A DNA stretch of 64,000 nucleotides from CAYJKB01 sp964370625 (GCA_964370625.1 CAYJKB010000005.1:12705-76704), one strand, 5' to 3'. Shown: positions 10,070-18,496, numbered from the stretch's first letter. Numbers and translations are program-made. Notes: generated by a model from the letters alone, not told the origin.

Positions 10070-10156
10070 AAGCTGTGGCGAAATGGAGTGACCCACCAAA
10101 GTTAGAGCAAAAATCTAACGGATGGGAGGTTGTCTAAAAATCGTCACAGCTTTTTT
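10070..10156 (+). ncRNA. structured RNA-like terminator, unassigned
   Basis: A 12-bp outer stem (AAGCTGTGGCGA with TCGTCACAGCTT) ends in a T-run, as in an intrinsic terminator. It encloses a 59-base multipart interior: CCCACC with GGATGGG, and inside that GTTAGA with TCTAAC around a short A-rich loop. This is far larger than the simple hairpins used elsewhere in the window. It could be a 3'-derived small RNA or a riboswitch-like element; I matched it to no family I know. Confidence 0.45.
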
Positions 10157-10165
10157 ATATTTTAA

Positions 10166-10645
10166 TCAAGACGCCATATCTAAAATAATAGCTAAAGCAC
10201 AAAATCCAAGCAAATGTGTGTAACTATTTTTTATATTAAACTTATATTCACGTGGTTCAATTATTTTATTATTAAGTGCTGTAATCTCTCTTTGAACAGC
10301 TATGATAACTTCTCTGTCATTGCTAGATAATGTTATTGTGTTTTTATGCTCCATGCCAAAAGAAATAATTGGTATATGCGGCAAATAAAGAAAATCATGT
10401 ATGTCTGATAAGAGCAAATATTTTAAATTTTGAGTATTTTGTATGGGTGTATTTTTTAGTAATAAAATCACATCGTTAGCATTATTCATTAGATGAGAAA
10501 GTAGAATTTTCTTTTTGCCTTTTTGAAAAAAAATCGATTGTTTTTGAAAATCACAATGTACAAGAAAACCTAATTCACAAGCAAATTTACAAAATTCATT
10601 GCTTATGTTCTCGTAATCATTAGATAAAATAGTAAATATATACAT
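10166..10645 (-). CDS. conserved-looking hypothetical protein
   Basis: Protein of 159 residues that I do not recognise. The ATG at 10645 is chosen over one at 10696 because GGGAGGA lies 4 bases upstream. The chain begins MYIFTILSNDYENISNEF and is mixed alpha/beta. It has a short Phe/Gln/Lys-rich turn (FQKQSIFFQKGKKK), and its C-terminus has a hydrophobic helix (HLLGFCALAIILDMAS) that could be a membrane anchor or a buried helix. It is a monocistronic minus-strand gene converging on the chemoreceptor terminator. No catalytic motif is visible. Confidence 0.6.
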   Translation of the reverse strand: MYIFTILSNDYENISNEFCKFACELGFLVHCDFQKQSIFFQKGKKKILLSHLMNNANDVILLLKNTPIQNTQNLKYLLLSDIHDFLYLPHIPIISFGMEHKNTITLSSNDREVIIAVQREITALNNKIIEPREYKFNIKNSYTHLLGFCALAIILDMAS

Positions 10646-10704
10646 AAAATCCTCCCTCTTTATATTAGTATTGTAAAAAAATATAATTATATGCAAATTA
10701 GTAG

Positions 10705-10732
10705 TTACAAATTGAATATTATTTGTTATAAT
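10705..10732 (+). promoter_or_regulatory. possible SigA-type promoter for the DUF1015 gene
   Basis: TTACAA and TATAAT with a 16-base spacer, 67 bases before the ATG. The -10 is perfect, the -35 weak. Confidence 0.4.
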
Positions 10733-10799
10733 GAATTTGTTTGATAAAAATATAGCTCTATTTTAGAGTATATTTAAAATATGTGGAGGAAAATTTAAA

Positions 10800-12101
10800 A
10801 TGATTAAAAACTGTGTTACTTTCCCAGAAATTCTAATGCCAAAATCTGATGTTGATTTGTATAAATGGAGCATCGTAGCTTGTGACCAATACACTTCTCA
10901 ACCTGATTATTGGAATAAAGTAGAAGAAATTGTAGGCGATGATACATCAACTCTACACCTAATTCTGCCTGAAATTTATCTTGAAGATGAAAATGTAGAA
11001 GATAGAATTCAAAAAGTTTACAAAACAATGACAGAATATAAAACAAGTGGTAAACTTCAAAAATTACCAAAAGGTGCAATATTAACTGAACGTTATTCAG
11101 GAAATGAACTTCCACGTGTAGGTCTAGTTCTTAGTGTTGACCTTGAAGCTTATGAATATACATTAGGCTCTAGTTCACAAATTCGTCCAACTGAAAAAAC
11201 AGTTGTTGAACGTATTCCACCAAGACTACGTGTAAGAAAAGGTGCAAATGTTGAATTACCACATATCATGCTTTTAATTGATGATGAAAACAAAACAGTA
11301 ATTGAACCTTTATTCGCAAAACGTAATGAACTTAAAAAAGTTTATGATACAGAACTTATGATGGATAGCGGAAGCATTAAAGGCTACTTTATTGAAGAAG
11401 AAAAAATGCTTGAAGATTTACATAATGCATTAGGTGCTTTTTGTGATGTAAATAAATTTAATGCAAAATATAATGTAACTGACAAAGCTCCATTACAATT
11501 TGCAGTTGGCGATGGTAACCACTCAATGGCTACGGCTAAAGCTCACTGGGAAAATATTAAAAAAGATTTATCTGATGCAGAAAAAGAAACTCACCCAGCT
11601 CGTTATGCATTAGTTGAAGTTGTTAATATTCATGATGACAGCCTAATTATCGAGCCAATTCACCGTGTAATTTTTGATGCTAACATTGCTGAAGCTTTAG
11701 AACTTGCTAAAGAATTCTATACTTCAAATGGTTGCACATTCTACACTTCTGAAACTGCTGTAGATAAAGCTGATACACATTGCTTTAAATTAATGAATGA
11801 AGGCAAATCTTGTTACTTCGTAGTTGAAAATCCAAAATGGGCTCTGCCAATTGCAACAGTTCAAAGCTATATTGACTTCTATGAGTCAAAACAAAGTGCA
11901 ATTACTGTAGACTATATCCATGGTGAAGATATTGTTGAAGAATTAACTGAAACTAGCAAAAATATTGGAATTATCCTACCTGATTTTGCTAAAAACGATA
12001 TTTTTAAAGGTGTAATTATGGACGGCGTATTGCCTAAGAAAACTTTCTCAATGGGTCATGCTCATGAAAAACGTTTCTACATCGAGTGTAAAGATATTTA
12101 A
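10800..12101 (+). CDS. DUF1015 family protein (COG4198)
   Basis: Cytoplasmic protein of 433 residues, full length for DUF1015. It has the family signatures: the N-terminal PDVDLYKW-like segment (KSDVDLYKWSIVACDQYTSQ), the conserved FAVGDGNHSMATAKAHWE near residue 240, and RYALVEVVNIHD. The GDGNHS motif suggests a phosphoryl-transfer or nucleotide-binding site. The fold is related to ParB/Srx-like serine kinases (SerK), so a small-molecule kinase role is possible but not shown. GGAGG precedes the ATG. It is a single-gene unit ending in a strong terminator. Family assignment is firm, biochemical role unknown. Confidence 0.85.
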   Translation: MIKNCVTFPEILMPKSDVDLYKWSIVACDQYTSQPDYWNKVEEIVGDDTSTLHLILPEIYLEDENVEDRIQKVYKTMTEYKTSGKLQKLPKGAILTERYSGNELPRVGLVLSVDLEAYEYTLGSSSQIRPTEKTVVERIPPRLRVRKGANVELPHIMLLIDDENKTVIEPLFAKRNELKKVYDTELMMDSGSIKGYFIEEEKMLEDLHNALGAFCDVNKFNAKYNVTDKAPLQFAVGDGNHSMATAKAHWENIKKDLSDAEKETHPARYALVEVVNIHDDSLIIEPIHRVIFDANIAEALELAKEFYTSNGCTFYTSETAVDKADTHCFKLMNEGKSCYFVVENPKWALPIATVQSYIDFYESKQSAITVDYIHGEDIVEELTETSKNIGIILPDFAKNDIFKGVIMDGVLPKKTFSMGHAHEKRFYIECKDI

Positions 12102-12114
12102 TAGAATAAACATA

Positions 12115-12148
12115 AAAAAATCTCATCAATTTTGATGAGATTTTTTTA
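12115..12148. terminator. bidirectional intrinsic terminator
   Basis: ATCTCATCAA and TTGATGAGAT form a tight hairpin flanked by A7 and T7. It serves the DUF1015 gene and the convergent split-barrel gene. Confidence 0.85.
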
Positions 12149-12170
12149 TTATAAAATTAAATATATTCAA

Positions 12171-12566
12171 TTAGAATAATTGTTTACCACCGTTAGGGCC
12201 TGCACTTTCGTCGAAAATTTTATCAACTGTAAAAGTCCAAACTGCTTTGATTTGCATGTTCATTTTTGCAAATTGTTCAGCAACTGCATCAAATAAGCCA
12301 CCATCAGTATGACGTTTTTGAACTGTGCCATTTACTAAGTAAGATTCCATACCTTTTACTGCAAGTATAGCAGCTTTATCATTAACTGCAAGGTTAGCTG
12401 CTGTTGTATTCATAAATACTTCAGCTACAGCCATAGTATTATCATCAACAACCATGATGCTACCAGCAACGATTGAATGAACCTCGCCTGTAGCTGATGT
12501 TGTGCTAATAACTTTTACACTTTCTTTGTCTTTAAATAAATTGCTTACTTGTTCTAGATTTTTCAT
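12171..12566 (-). CDS. pyridoxamine 5'-phosphate oxidase-like split-barrel protein
   Basis: Protein of 131 residues in the flavin-reductase/PNPOx split-barrel superfamily. Typical features are the N-terminal helix, strand VKVISTTSATGEVHS, the AAILAVKGMESYLVNG segment and the C-terminal WTFTVDKIFDES. Such proteins bind FMN or F420 and reduce small molecules, or act as flavin stores. AGGAGGA precedes the ATG. It is divergent from the hxlR-type gene 127 bp away. HxlR regulators often control an adjacent oxidoreductase gene, so this is the likely target. Substrate is unknown. Confidence 0.75.
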   Translation of the reverse strand: MKNLEQVSNLFKDKESVKVISTTSATGEVHSIVAGSIMVVDDNTMAVAEVFMNTTAANLAVNDKAAILAVKGMESYLVNGTVQKRHTDGGLFDAVAEQFAKMNMQIKAVWTFTVDKIFDESAGPNGGKQLF

Positions 12567-12693
12567 GATAAAATTCCTCCTAAATATTTACTAAGTTTTA
12601 ATTATTGACTTTGTTTTTCTTAGCTGATATAATAGTAACATAACTTGAAAATAATTACAATACCAAATATTAAAATTAGGAGGTAAGAAAAAA

Positions 12694-13026
12694 ATGAGTG
12701 ACTGTAATAATGATATATGCCCATGTGATGAACAATGTCCTTTGCTAAATGCGCTGAAAATCATTGGAGGCAAATGGAAAATTCCAATTTTGTGTGTAAT
12801 TGCTGTTAATGAAGGTGCAAGATATAGCTTGCTTATCAAAAAAGTTCAAGGAATTACGGATACCATGCTTGCATCTACACTTAAAGAAATGGTGAAAATG
12901 AACTTGGTTGAACGAGTGCAATATAATGAAATGCCAATAAGAGTTGAATATTTTTTAACAGAAAAATCAAAGGCATTAGTGCCACTTTTAGCCCAAATTG
13001 GTCAATGGGAAAAGAGTTTTAGGTGA
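12694..13026 (+). CDS. HxlR/MarR-like transcriptional regulator
   Basis: Winged-helix repressor/activator of 110 residues. The HxlR core is complete: ALKIIGGKWKIPILCVI, a recognition helix around TDTMLASTLKEM, and the wing ending in YFLTEKSKALVPLL. The N-terminus is unusual in having three extra Cys (SDCNNDICPCDEQCP) before the usual HxlR Cys, which may make it a redox or metal sensor. AGGAGGT precedes the ATG. It is divergent from the split-barrel gene it may control. The stop codon lies only one or two bases before the arm of the first large repeat element, so the element inserted right at the gene's 3' end. Confidence 0.85.
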   Translation: MSDCNNDICPCDEQCPLLNALKIIGGKWKIPILCVIAVNEGARYSLLIKKVQGITDTMLASTLKEMVKMNLVERVQYNEMPIRVEYFLTEKSKALVPLLAQIGQWEKSFR

Positions 13027-13027
13027 T

Positions 13028-13560
13028 TTTTTCATTACTTGGTAAGCCCAGTAGGGTATGGTGTCCTCGACATACCGAAGATTTGAGTGAATATAAAAAG
13101 GGACGTCGAGGACGCCATACCCTACAAAAAATAAAGATAAAATCGCTTTTTGCCACAATGTTTGGCACATCGTATTTCCTTATTTTCTCGGCAGTCGTCC
13201 CGTGTGCAGACATTTACTTAACGCACTCTGTGCTATATTTTATAAAGAGGGAAATGCTCATGTGTAAATTTACGATATTGATGTAAAGTGAGGAGAGGGA
13301 AACTGCAATCTTTTTTGCTACAAGGCACGATTTACAAAACATCTAAAATCCAGTACGGAATACGGTAATAGTGTATAGCTCACAACTGGAGGAGTACGTT
13401 TTAGCTTAATTTTAATGATGCGATGGCACTGAGTAAAGCGATTTTACTCCACTTTTGACAAGTATAAAAGTGGGAACGCTTGATTACTTGGGGTTAGCCA
13501 AGTAATGAAAAGAAAAGTTAGTATTTTCTGTAAATGCGAGTTGCCGTCTTGCATAAGACT
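13028..13560 (+). repeat. large non-coding inverted-repeat element, copy 1
   Basis: First of three related elements. It shares with the other copies the core TGTGCAGACAT ... TTACGCACTCTGTGCTAT-like segment near 13200, CCAGTACGG..TACGG near 13351, and TTTTAGCTTAATTTTAATGA near 13399. It also has the right arm with the ATTACTTG/CAAGTAAT hairpin and the tip GTCTTGCATAAGAC ending at 13560. The outer left arm is missing, and the remaining left hairpin is broken by a 75-bp smaller inverted repeat at 13051. Short frames inside are not conserved in the other copies. Confidence 0.8.
13051..13125. repeat. 75-bp small inverted-repeat element inside the large repeat
   Basis: Two 23-base arms (13051-13073 and 13103-13125) beginning GTAGGGTATGG and ending CCATACCCTAC flank a 29-base A-rich centre. 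The arms differ at two positions, both of which still give G-U pairs in RNA. It sits in the left hairpin of large repeat copy 1, where the other two copies have uninterrupted sequence. Confidence 0.75.
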
Positions 13561-13586
13561 AAAGGTAATAATAAAAGAAAAAACAC

Positions 13587-13627
13587 AAAAAGGTTGTGAC
13601 GAAATTTTCATTTCATCACAACCTTTT
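13587..13627 (-). terminator. terminator of the hrcA operon
   Basis: AAAAGGTTGTGACGAAA and TTTCATCACAACCTTTT form a 17-bp stem. On the minus strand it ends CCTTTTTGTGTTTT, placed just after dnaJ. Confidence 0.8.
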
Positions 13628-13634
13628 AAAATAT

Positions 13635-14789
13635 TTACACACCTGTAAACATATCTTTTACTTTATCCCAAAACCCTTTACGATGTGCAGAGTTTTCATC
13701 AGTATATGAGTCATCAAATTCACGTAGAATTTCCTTTTGACGTGAAGTTAAATTGCGTGGAACTTCAACACTTATAGTAACATATTGGTCACCTTTGCCA
13801 CGTCCGTTAAGTGCTGTGATACCTTTTCCCTTCATACGGAAAATAGTGCCACTTTGAGTGCCCTCAGGTATGCTGTATTCAACTTTTCCATCAATAGTAG
13901 GTACAATTAGCTTATCGCCTAGAGCTGCTTGAGCAAAGGAAATAGGTATTTCACATAACACATCATAACCTTGACGAGTGAAAAGTGGATGAGGACGAAT
14001 GCCAATAGTGATAATTACATCACCAGTAGGGCCTCCATTTGTTCCAGCACTACCTTGACCACGAAGTGAAATACTTTGACCGTCATCAATACCAGCAGGA
14101 ATTTTTACAGACACTTTATGTGGCTTGCGTACTTTTCCATTTCCATGACAAGTATTACAAGGTTCTGAAATAATCTTTCCTTTACCATTACAAGTAGAAC
14201 AAGTTGCTGTTGATTGGAATACACCAAGAGGTGTACGCTGTGCAGTTTTAACTTGACCTGTACCACCACAAGTAGAACAAGTTGTAGGTGCTGTTCCTTT
14301 TTTAGCCCCAGTACCACCACAAGTATCACAATTTTCGATACGATTTATTGAAATTTCTTTTTCACAACCAAATGCTGCTTCTTCAAAAGAAATCATTTGT
14401 TCAAGATGAATTGTATCACCTTTACGTGGAGCATTATTTCTGCTACGTGAACTTCCGCCGAATCCACCACCGAAAAAGCTGCCAAAGATATCACCTAAAT
14501 CAATATCTTCAAAACCACCACCAAAGCCGCCGCCAAATCCGCCAGCTCCAGCACCATACTGAGGGTCTACCCCAGCGTGACCAAATTGGTCATATTTTGA
14601 TTTTTTAGAACCATCAGATAAAATTTCATAAGCTTCACTAACTTCTTTGAATTTACCTTCAGCTTCTTTATTATTTTTATTTACATCAGGGTGGTATTTT
14701 TTAGCATATTTTCGATATGCTTTTTTAATTTCATCATCTGATGCATTTTTAGAAAGTCCTAAGACTTCATAATAATCTCTTTTTGCCAT
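13635..14789 (-). CDS. dnaJ: chaperone DnaJ
   Basis: Hsp40 co-chaperone of 384 residues that delivers unfolded clients to DnaK and stimulates its ATPase. The J domain holds the HPD motif (KKYHPDVNKNN). A Gly/Phe-rich linker of about 50 residues follows. Four CxxCxGxG-type zinc motifs (CDTCGGTGAKKG, CSTCGGTGQVK, CSTCNGKGK, CNTCHGNGK) make up two zinc centres. The C-terminal client-binding domains are complete. It is the last gene of hrcA-grpE-dnaK-dnaJ, separated from dnaK by 115 bp containing a hairpin. The ribosome binding site is weak (GAGAGAGTGAG), which may set DnaJ below DnaK level. Confidence 0.97.
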   Translation of the reverse strand: MAKRDYYEVLGLSKNASDDEIKKAYRKYAKKYHPDVNKNNKEAEGKFKEVSEAYEILSDGSKKSKYDQFGHAGVDPQYGAGAGGFGGGFGGGFEDIDLGDIFGSFFGGGFGGSSRSRNNAPRKGDTIHLEQMISFEEAAFGCEKEISINRIENCDTCGGTGAKKGTAPTTCSTCGGTGQVKTAQRTPLGVFQSTATCSTCNGKGKIISEPCNTCHGNGKVRKPHKVSVKIPAGIDDGQSISLRGQGSAGTNGGPTGDVIITIGIRPHPLFTRQGYDVLCEIPISFAQAALGDKLIVPTIDGKVEYSIPEGTQSGTIFRMKGKGITALNGRGKGDQYVTISVEVPRNLTSRQKEILREFDDSYTDENSAHRKGFWDKVKDMFTGV

Positions 14790-14819
14790 CGACGCTCACT
14801 CTCTCTAAAATCGCACTAG

Positions 14820-14850
14820 AAGGGCAGTGAAGAATTTCTTCATTCTGCCC
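14820..14850 (-). terminator. intercistronic hairpin between dnaK and dnaJ
   Basis: GGGCAG..GAAGAA pairs with TTCTTC..CTGCCC. On the minus strand it lacks a proper T-run afterwards, so it more likely attenuates transcription or marks an RNA processing/stability site that lowers dnaJ relative to dnaK. Confidence 0.5.
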
Positions 14851-14904
14851 TTTAATGCTTTATATTAATATAAGTTTGTTTTAAATATTAACTTTGACAT
14901 ATTG

Positions 14905-16737
14905 TTACTTATCGTCAACTTCTGTAAAATCAGCGTCAACAAATTCTTCTCCGTTAGGAGCAGTGCCACCTGTAGCACCTTCAGCAGAAGGTTCACCTTG
15001 TGGAGCTGCATCTTGATAAATTTTAGCAGATAGTTCATAGAATTTAGCAGAAAGTTCATCTGTTGCAGTTTTAACAGCTTCAGTATCTTCGCCTTTTAGT
15101 GCTTCACGAACTTTTTCGATAAGTGCAGTTATAGCAGTTTTTTCTTCTTCAGAAACTTTTTCGCCTAGTTCGCCTAGCGCTTTTTCACTTTGGAATGCCA
15201 TTTGTTCTGCATTGTTACGAATTTCGATTTCTTCACGACGTTTTTTATCTTCTTCTGCATACATTTCAGCATCACGAATAGCTTGCTCTACATCAGCATC
15301 TGATAGGTTAGTTGATGCTGTGATTGAGATTTTTTGCTCTTTACCAGTGCCTAAATCTTTAGCAGATACATGAACGATACCATTAGCATCAATATCAAAA
15401 GTAACTTCGATTTGTGGAACACCACGCATAGCAGGTGCGATACCATCAAGGTTAAATCTACCTAAAGATTTGTTGCCAGCTGCCATTTCACGCTCGCCTT
15501 GTAGTACATGAATTTCAACAGATGGTTGATTATCAGCAGCAGTAGAGAATACTTGGCTTTTTTTAGTTGGAATAGTTGTATTTCTTTCGATAAGTTTAGT
15601 GCAAACACCACCTAAAGTTTCAATACCTAGTGATAGAGGAGTTACATCAAGTAGAAGTACGTCTTTAACGTCACCACCTAGTACACCACCTTGAATAGCA
15701 GCACCAGCAGCTACACATTCATCAGGGTTGATACCTTTAAATGCATCTTTACCAGTGATAGATTTAACTGCATCTTGTACAGCAGGAATACGAGTTGAAC
15801 CACCAACAAGTAAGATTTTAGATAGGTCAGAAGCTGATAATCCAGCATCTTTCATAGCATTTCTTACTGGATTCATAGTTTTTTCAACTAAATCAGCTGT
15901 AAGTTCATTGAATTTTGCACGAGTTAATGTAAGTTCCATATGTTTAGGACCTGTAGCATCAGCTGTGATGTAAGGTTGGTTGATTGACGTTGTAGTCATA
16001 CCAGAAAGCTCGATTTTTGCTTTTTCAGCAGCATCTTTAAGACGTTGTAGGGCAACTTTGTCTTGAGATAGGTCGATACCACTTTCTTTTTTAAATTCAG
16101 CAACCATCCAGTCGATAACTCTTTGGTCGAAATCGTCACCACCTAAGTGGTTATCACCAGCAGTTGATAAAACTTCAACTACACCGTCGCCGATTTCAAG
16201 GATAGATACGTCAAATGTACCACCACCTAAGTCATAAACCATGATTTTTTGTTCTTCTTCTTTATCAACGCCATAAGCTAAAGCAGCTGCTGTAGGTTCG
16301 TTGATGATACGAAGAACTTCAAGACCTGCGATTTTACCAGCATCTTTAGTTGCTTGTCTTTGGCTATCTGTGAAATAAGCTGGAACTGTGATAACAGCTT
16401 GAGTTACAGTTGAACCGATATAGCTTTCAGCGTCAGCTTTAATTTTTGATAGAATCATAGCTGATAATTCTTGTGGAGTGTATGATTTATCATCAATTTT
16501 TACACGTCTGTCAGTACCCATATCACGTTTGATTGAAATGATAGTTTTATCATGGTTTGTAACAGCTTGACGTTTAGCAGGCATACCTACGATACGTTCT
16601 CCAGTTTTTGAAAATGCTACTACTGATGGAGTAGTTCTAGCGCCTTCTGCGTTAGGGATAATTACAGCTTCTCCGCCTTCCATAACAGATACGCAAGAGT
16701 TTGTTGTTCCTAAGTCGATACCAATAATTTTACTCAT
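14905..16737 (-). CDS. dnaK: chaperone DnaK (Hsp70)
   Basis: ATP-driven chaperone of 610 residues. The nucleotide-binding domain begins MSKIIGIDLGTTNSCVSVM and includes the phosphate-2 motif VYDLGGGTFDVSIL and the adenosine motif LLVGGSTRIPAVQ. The conserved linker DVLLLDVTPLSLGIETLGG leads to the beta-sandwich substrate domain, then the helical lid. The acidic tail ends EEFVDADFTEVDDK, typical of DnaK. As in other Gram-positive DnaK, the N-terminal lobe lacks the 24-residue insert of the E. coli protein. GGAGGA precedes the ATG. Heat regulation comes from CIRCE/HrcA upstream of the operon. Confidence 0.98.
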   Translation of the reverse strand: MSKIIGIDLGTTNSCVSVMEGGEAVIIPNAEGARTTPSVVAFSKTGERIVGMPAKRQAVTNHDKTIISIKRDMGTDRRVKIDDKSYTPQELSAMILSKIKADAESYIGSTVTQAVITVPAYFTDSQRQATKDAGKIAGLEVLRIINEPTAAALAYGVDKEEEQKIMVYDLGGGTFDVSILEIGDGVVEVLSTAGDNHLGGDDFDQRVIDWMVAEFKKESGIDLSQDKVALQRLKDAAEKAKIELSGMTTTSINQPYITADATGPKHMELTLTRAKFNELTADLVEKTMNPVRNAMKDAGLSASDLSKILLVGGSTRIPAVQDAVKSITGKDAFKGINPDECVAAGAAIQGGVLGGDVKDVLLLDVTPLSLGIETLGGVCTKLIERNTTIPTKKSQVFSTAADNQPSVEIHVLQGEREMAAGNKSLGRFNLDGIAPAMRGVPQIEVTFDIDANGIVHVSAKDLGTGKEQKISITASTNLSDADVEQAIRDAEMYAEEDKKRREEIEIRNNAEQMAFQSEKALGELGEKVSEEEKTAITALIEKVREALKGEDTEAVKTATDELSAKFYELSAKIYQDAAPQGEPSAEGATGGTAPNGEEFVDADFTEVDDK

Positions 16738-16782
16738 AATAATGTTCCTCCGATTTATTATATAATTTATTTTTTTAACTAA

Positions 16783-17349
16783 TTAATTTGCAACTTTAAC
16801 CATCGCATGACGTATAACTACATCATTTGAAATAAAGCCACTTGTGAATACTTCAGCAATTACATTTTCGCCTAAGTTTTCATCTTCAATATGCATCATA
16901 GCCTCGTGCATGTTAGGGTCAAACGCAGTTCCAACTTCAGCTGGAATAACTGTAACACCAATTTTTGCAAGTGCTTCTGTTAGAATAGTGAAAGTCATTT
17001 CAATACCTTTTCTAAAATCAGCATCAGCAGTTTCATGTTTTAATGCACGCTCTAAATTGTCATACACAGGTAAAAACGCATTTACAGCACCAGAAATTGC
17101 AGTTGCTTTTACAGCATCTTTTTCTTTAATGCTTCTACGTCTGAAGTTTTCATATTCTGCAGCTAGCCTTAAAAACTGGTCATTAACTTGTGCTAGTTGA
17201 AGTTTAAGTTGTGTCATAGGGTCGGCTGCTGTGGAGCCACCCATTAACTCGTTTTGAATATCTTCAAGAGAAAGATCTTCTGTGTAATCTACTTCCTCAT
17301 CTAACATTTCTTCCGTTATTTCCTCATTATTCGTGTATTTTTCTTCCAT
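16783..17349 (-). CDS. grpE: nucleotide exchange factor GrpE
   Basis: DnaK nucleotide exchange factor of 188 residues. It has an acidic, disordered N-terminus, a long coiled-coil helix (QLKLQLAQVNDQFLRLAAEYENFRRR region), and the beta domain with FDPNMHEAMMHIED and GFISNDVVIRHAMVKVA. The ATG at 17349 is chosen over one at 17385 because GGAGGAC lies directly upstream at the right spacing and the longer N-terminus is not GrpE-like. It overlaps the end of hrcA by 23 bp, so translation is probably coupled. Confidence 0.95.
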   Translation of the reverse strand: MEEKYTNNEEITEEMLDEEVDYTEDLSLEDIQNELMGGSTAADPMTQLKLQLAQVNDQFLRLAAEYENFRRRSIKEKDAVKATAISGAVNAFLPVYDNLERALKHETADADFRKGIEMTFTILTEALAKIGVTVIPAEVGTAFDPNMHEAMMHIEDENLGENVIAEVFTSGFISNDVVIRHAMVKVAN

Positions 17350-18406
17350 TGTTGTCCTCCAATTTATTATCTGATAATTCATCAAAGCTTTCAGCTATAA
17401 GACGGCTAAGTGCCTTTGCAAAAAGCGAAAGTTGGGCAGAGATATTTGCATAATCCATTCGACGTGGTCCTACTATGCCAATAACTCCATGACCAAGTTT
17501 TCCTATTGAGTAAGTTGCATAAATCATGCTAGAGTCAGACAATGGGTTTTGCCCATTTTCTGTACCAATTGCAATTTTAATACCATCATCATAAAGTTCA
17601 GGCTTGATTAATTCCATGCTATGTTTATCTGAAATAAAGTCCATAATTTCACGAGCTTTATTAACATCGCTATACTCTGGGAAATTTAAAAGTTTAGATG
17701 CTCCTTCTAAGAAATATTTGCTGTCCGTAAATTCACGAATTAATTCAGCTAAATATTCAGCAATAGGAGAAAGCAATGCTGTAATTCCCGCTGCACGTTT
17801 TACAATATCAAAACGTTGTTCATTTATCATATCAAGTGAGATTCCTGTAAGTGTTTGATTTAACACATAAGTTAAAAGTTCAACTTCATTTTGTGAAACA
17901 GGGGAAGAAGTTTTAACAAGCTTGTTCTTAACTACTCCATTTGATGCAACAACAACAATTACAAATGTTATATCATCTACACGAACAATTTCAAATGTAC
18001 GAATTGACATTTTATCAAAAGTAGGTGTAACGGCGACAGCCGCATAATGTGTAAGATTTGAAATCAGCTGGCTAGCTTCAGAGATTAGCTTATCAAGTTC
18101 TTTAACTTTTAAGTTTAAAAGCTCATTTGCAGCATTTACTATACTAGGTGGTAAATCATGCATTTCCATAAGTTCATCTACATAAAGTCTATATCCACTA
18201 GTTGATGGAACTCTACCAGATGATGTATGAGTTTTTTCTAAAAAACCAAGTTCTTCAAGTTCACTCATCTCATTTCTAATAGTAGCAGGTGATAAACCAA
18301 GTTCAGGACGAGATGCAACAGCTTTTGATCCTACAGGCTCTGCTGTATCTATATAATCATTTATTATAGCACGCAGTATTGCTTTTTTGCGTTCTGTAAG
18401 CTTCAC
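17327..18406 (-). CDS. hrcA: heat-inducible transcription repressor HrcA
   Basis: Repressor of the class I heat-shock operon, 359 residues. The N-terminal winged helix (LTERKKAILRAIINDYIDT.., SPATIRNEMSELEELGFL) binds CIRCE operators. The GAF-like middle/C-terminal domain dimerises and ends with SRLIAESFDELSDNKLEDN. It starts at GTG with AAAGGA upstream. The gene is first in hrcA-grpE-dnaK-dnaJ and is autoregulated by the two CIRCE sites just upstream. HrcA folding depends on GroE in studied species; groESL is not in this window. Confidence 0.97.
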   Translation of the reverse strand: MKLTERKKAILRAIINDYIDTAEPVGSKAVASRPELGLSPATIRNEMSELEELGFLEKTHTSSGRVPSTSGYRLYVDELMEMHDLPPSIVNAANELLNLKVKELDKLISEASQLISNLTHYAAVAVTPTFDKMSIRTFEIVRVDDITFVIVVVASNGVVKNKLVKTSSPVSQNEVELLTYVLNQTLTGISLDMINEQRFDIVKRAAGITALLSPIAEYLAELIREFTDSKYFLEGASKLLNFPEYSDVNKAREIMDFISDKHSMELIKPELYDDGIKIAIGTENGQNPLSDSSMIYATYSIGKLGHGVIGIVGPRRMDYANISAQLSLFAKALSRLIAESFDELSDNKLEDNNGRKIHE

Positions 18407-18427
18407 AATATCAATCCTTTCTCGAAT

Positions 18428-18454
18428 TTAGCACTCTATGTGTTTAAGTGCTAA
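18428..18454. promoter_or_regulatory. CIRCE operator 1 (HrcA site)
   Basis: TTAGCACTC, 9 bases, then AAGTGCTAA: one mismatch to the consensus TTAGCACTC-N9-GAGTGCTAA. It lies downstream of the predicted -10, 21 bases before the hrcA GTG. Confidence 0.9.
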
Positions 18455-18458
18455 AATA

Positions 18459-18487
18459 AATGTACCACATTAGCACTCTTAAGTCAA
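18459..18487 (-). promoter_or_regulatory. SigA-type promoter of the hrcA operon
   Basis: On the minus strand TTGACT and TACATT are separated by 17 bases. The -35 lies inside the spacer of CIRCE 2 and the -10 lies between the two CIRCE sites, so HrcA binding at either would block polymerase. Confidence 0.75.
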
Positions 18488-18496
18488 GAGTGATAA
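18470..18496. promoter_or_regulatory. CIRCE operator 2 (HrcA site)
   Basis: TTAGCACTC, 9 bases, then GAGTGATAA: one mismatch to consensus. It overlaps the -35 of the hrcA promoter. The rest of the gap to lepA (18497-18718) is AT-rich with nothing else I can assign firmly. Confidence 0.9.

Noticed and set aside
13023..13286. 87-residue open frame in large repeat copy 1
   Set aside because: The equivalent frame is broken in copies 2 and 3, composition is not protein-like, and no ribosome binding site precedes it.
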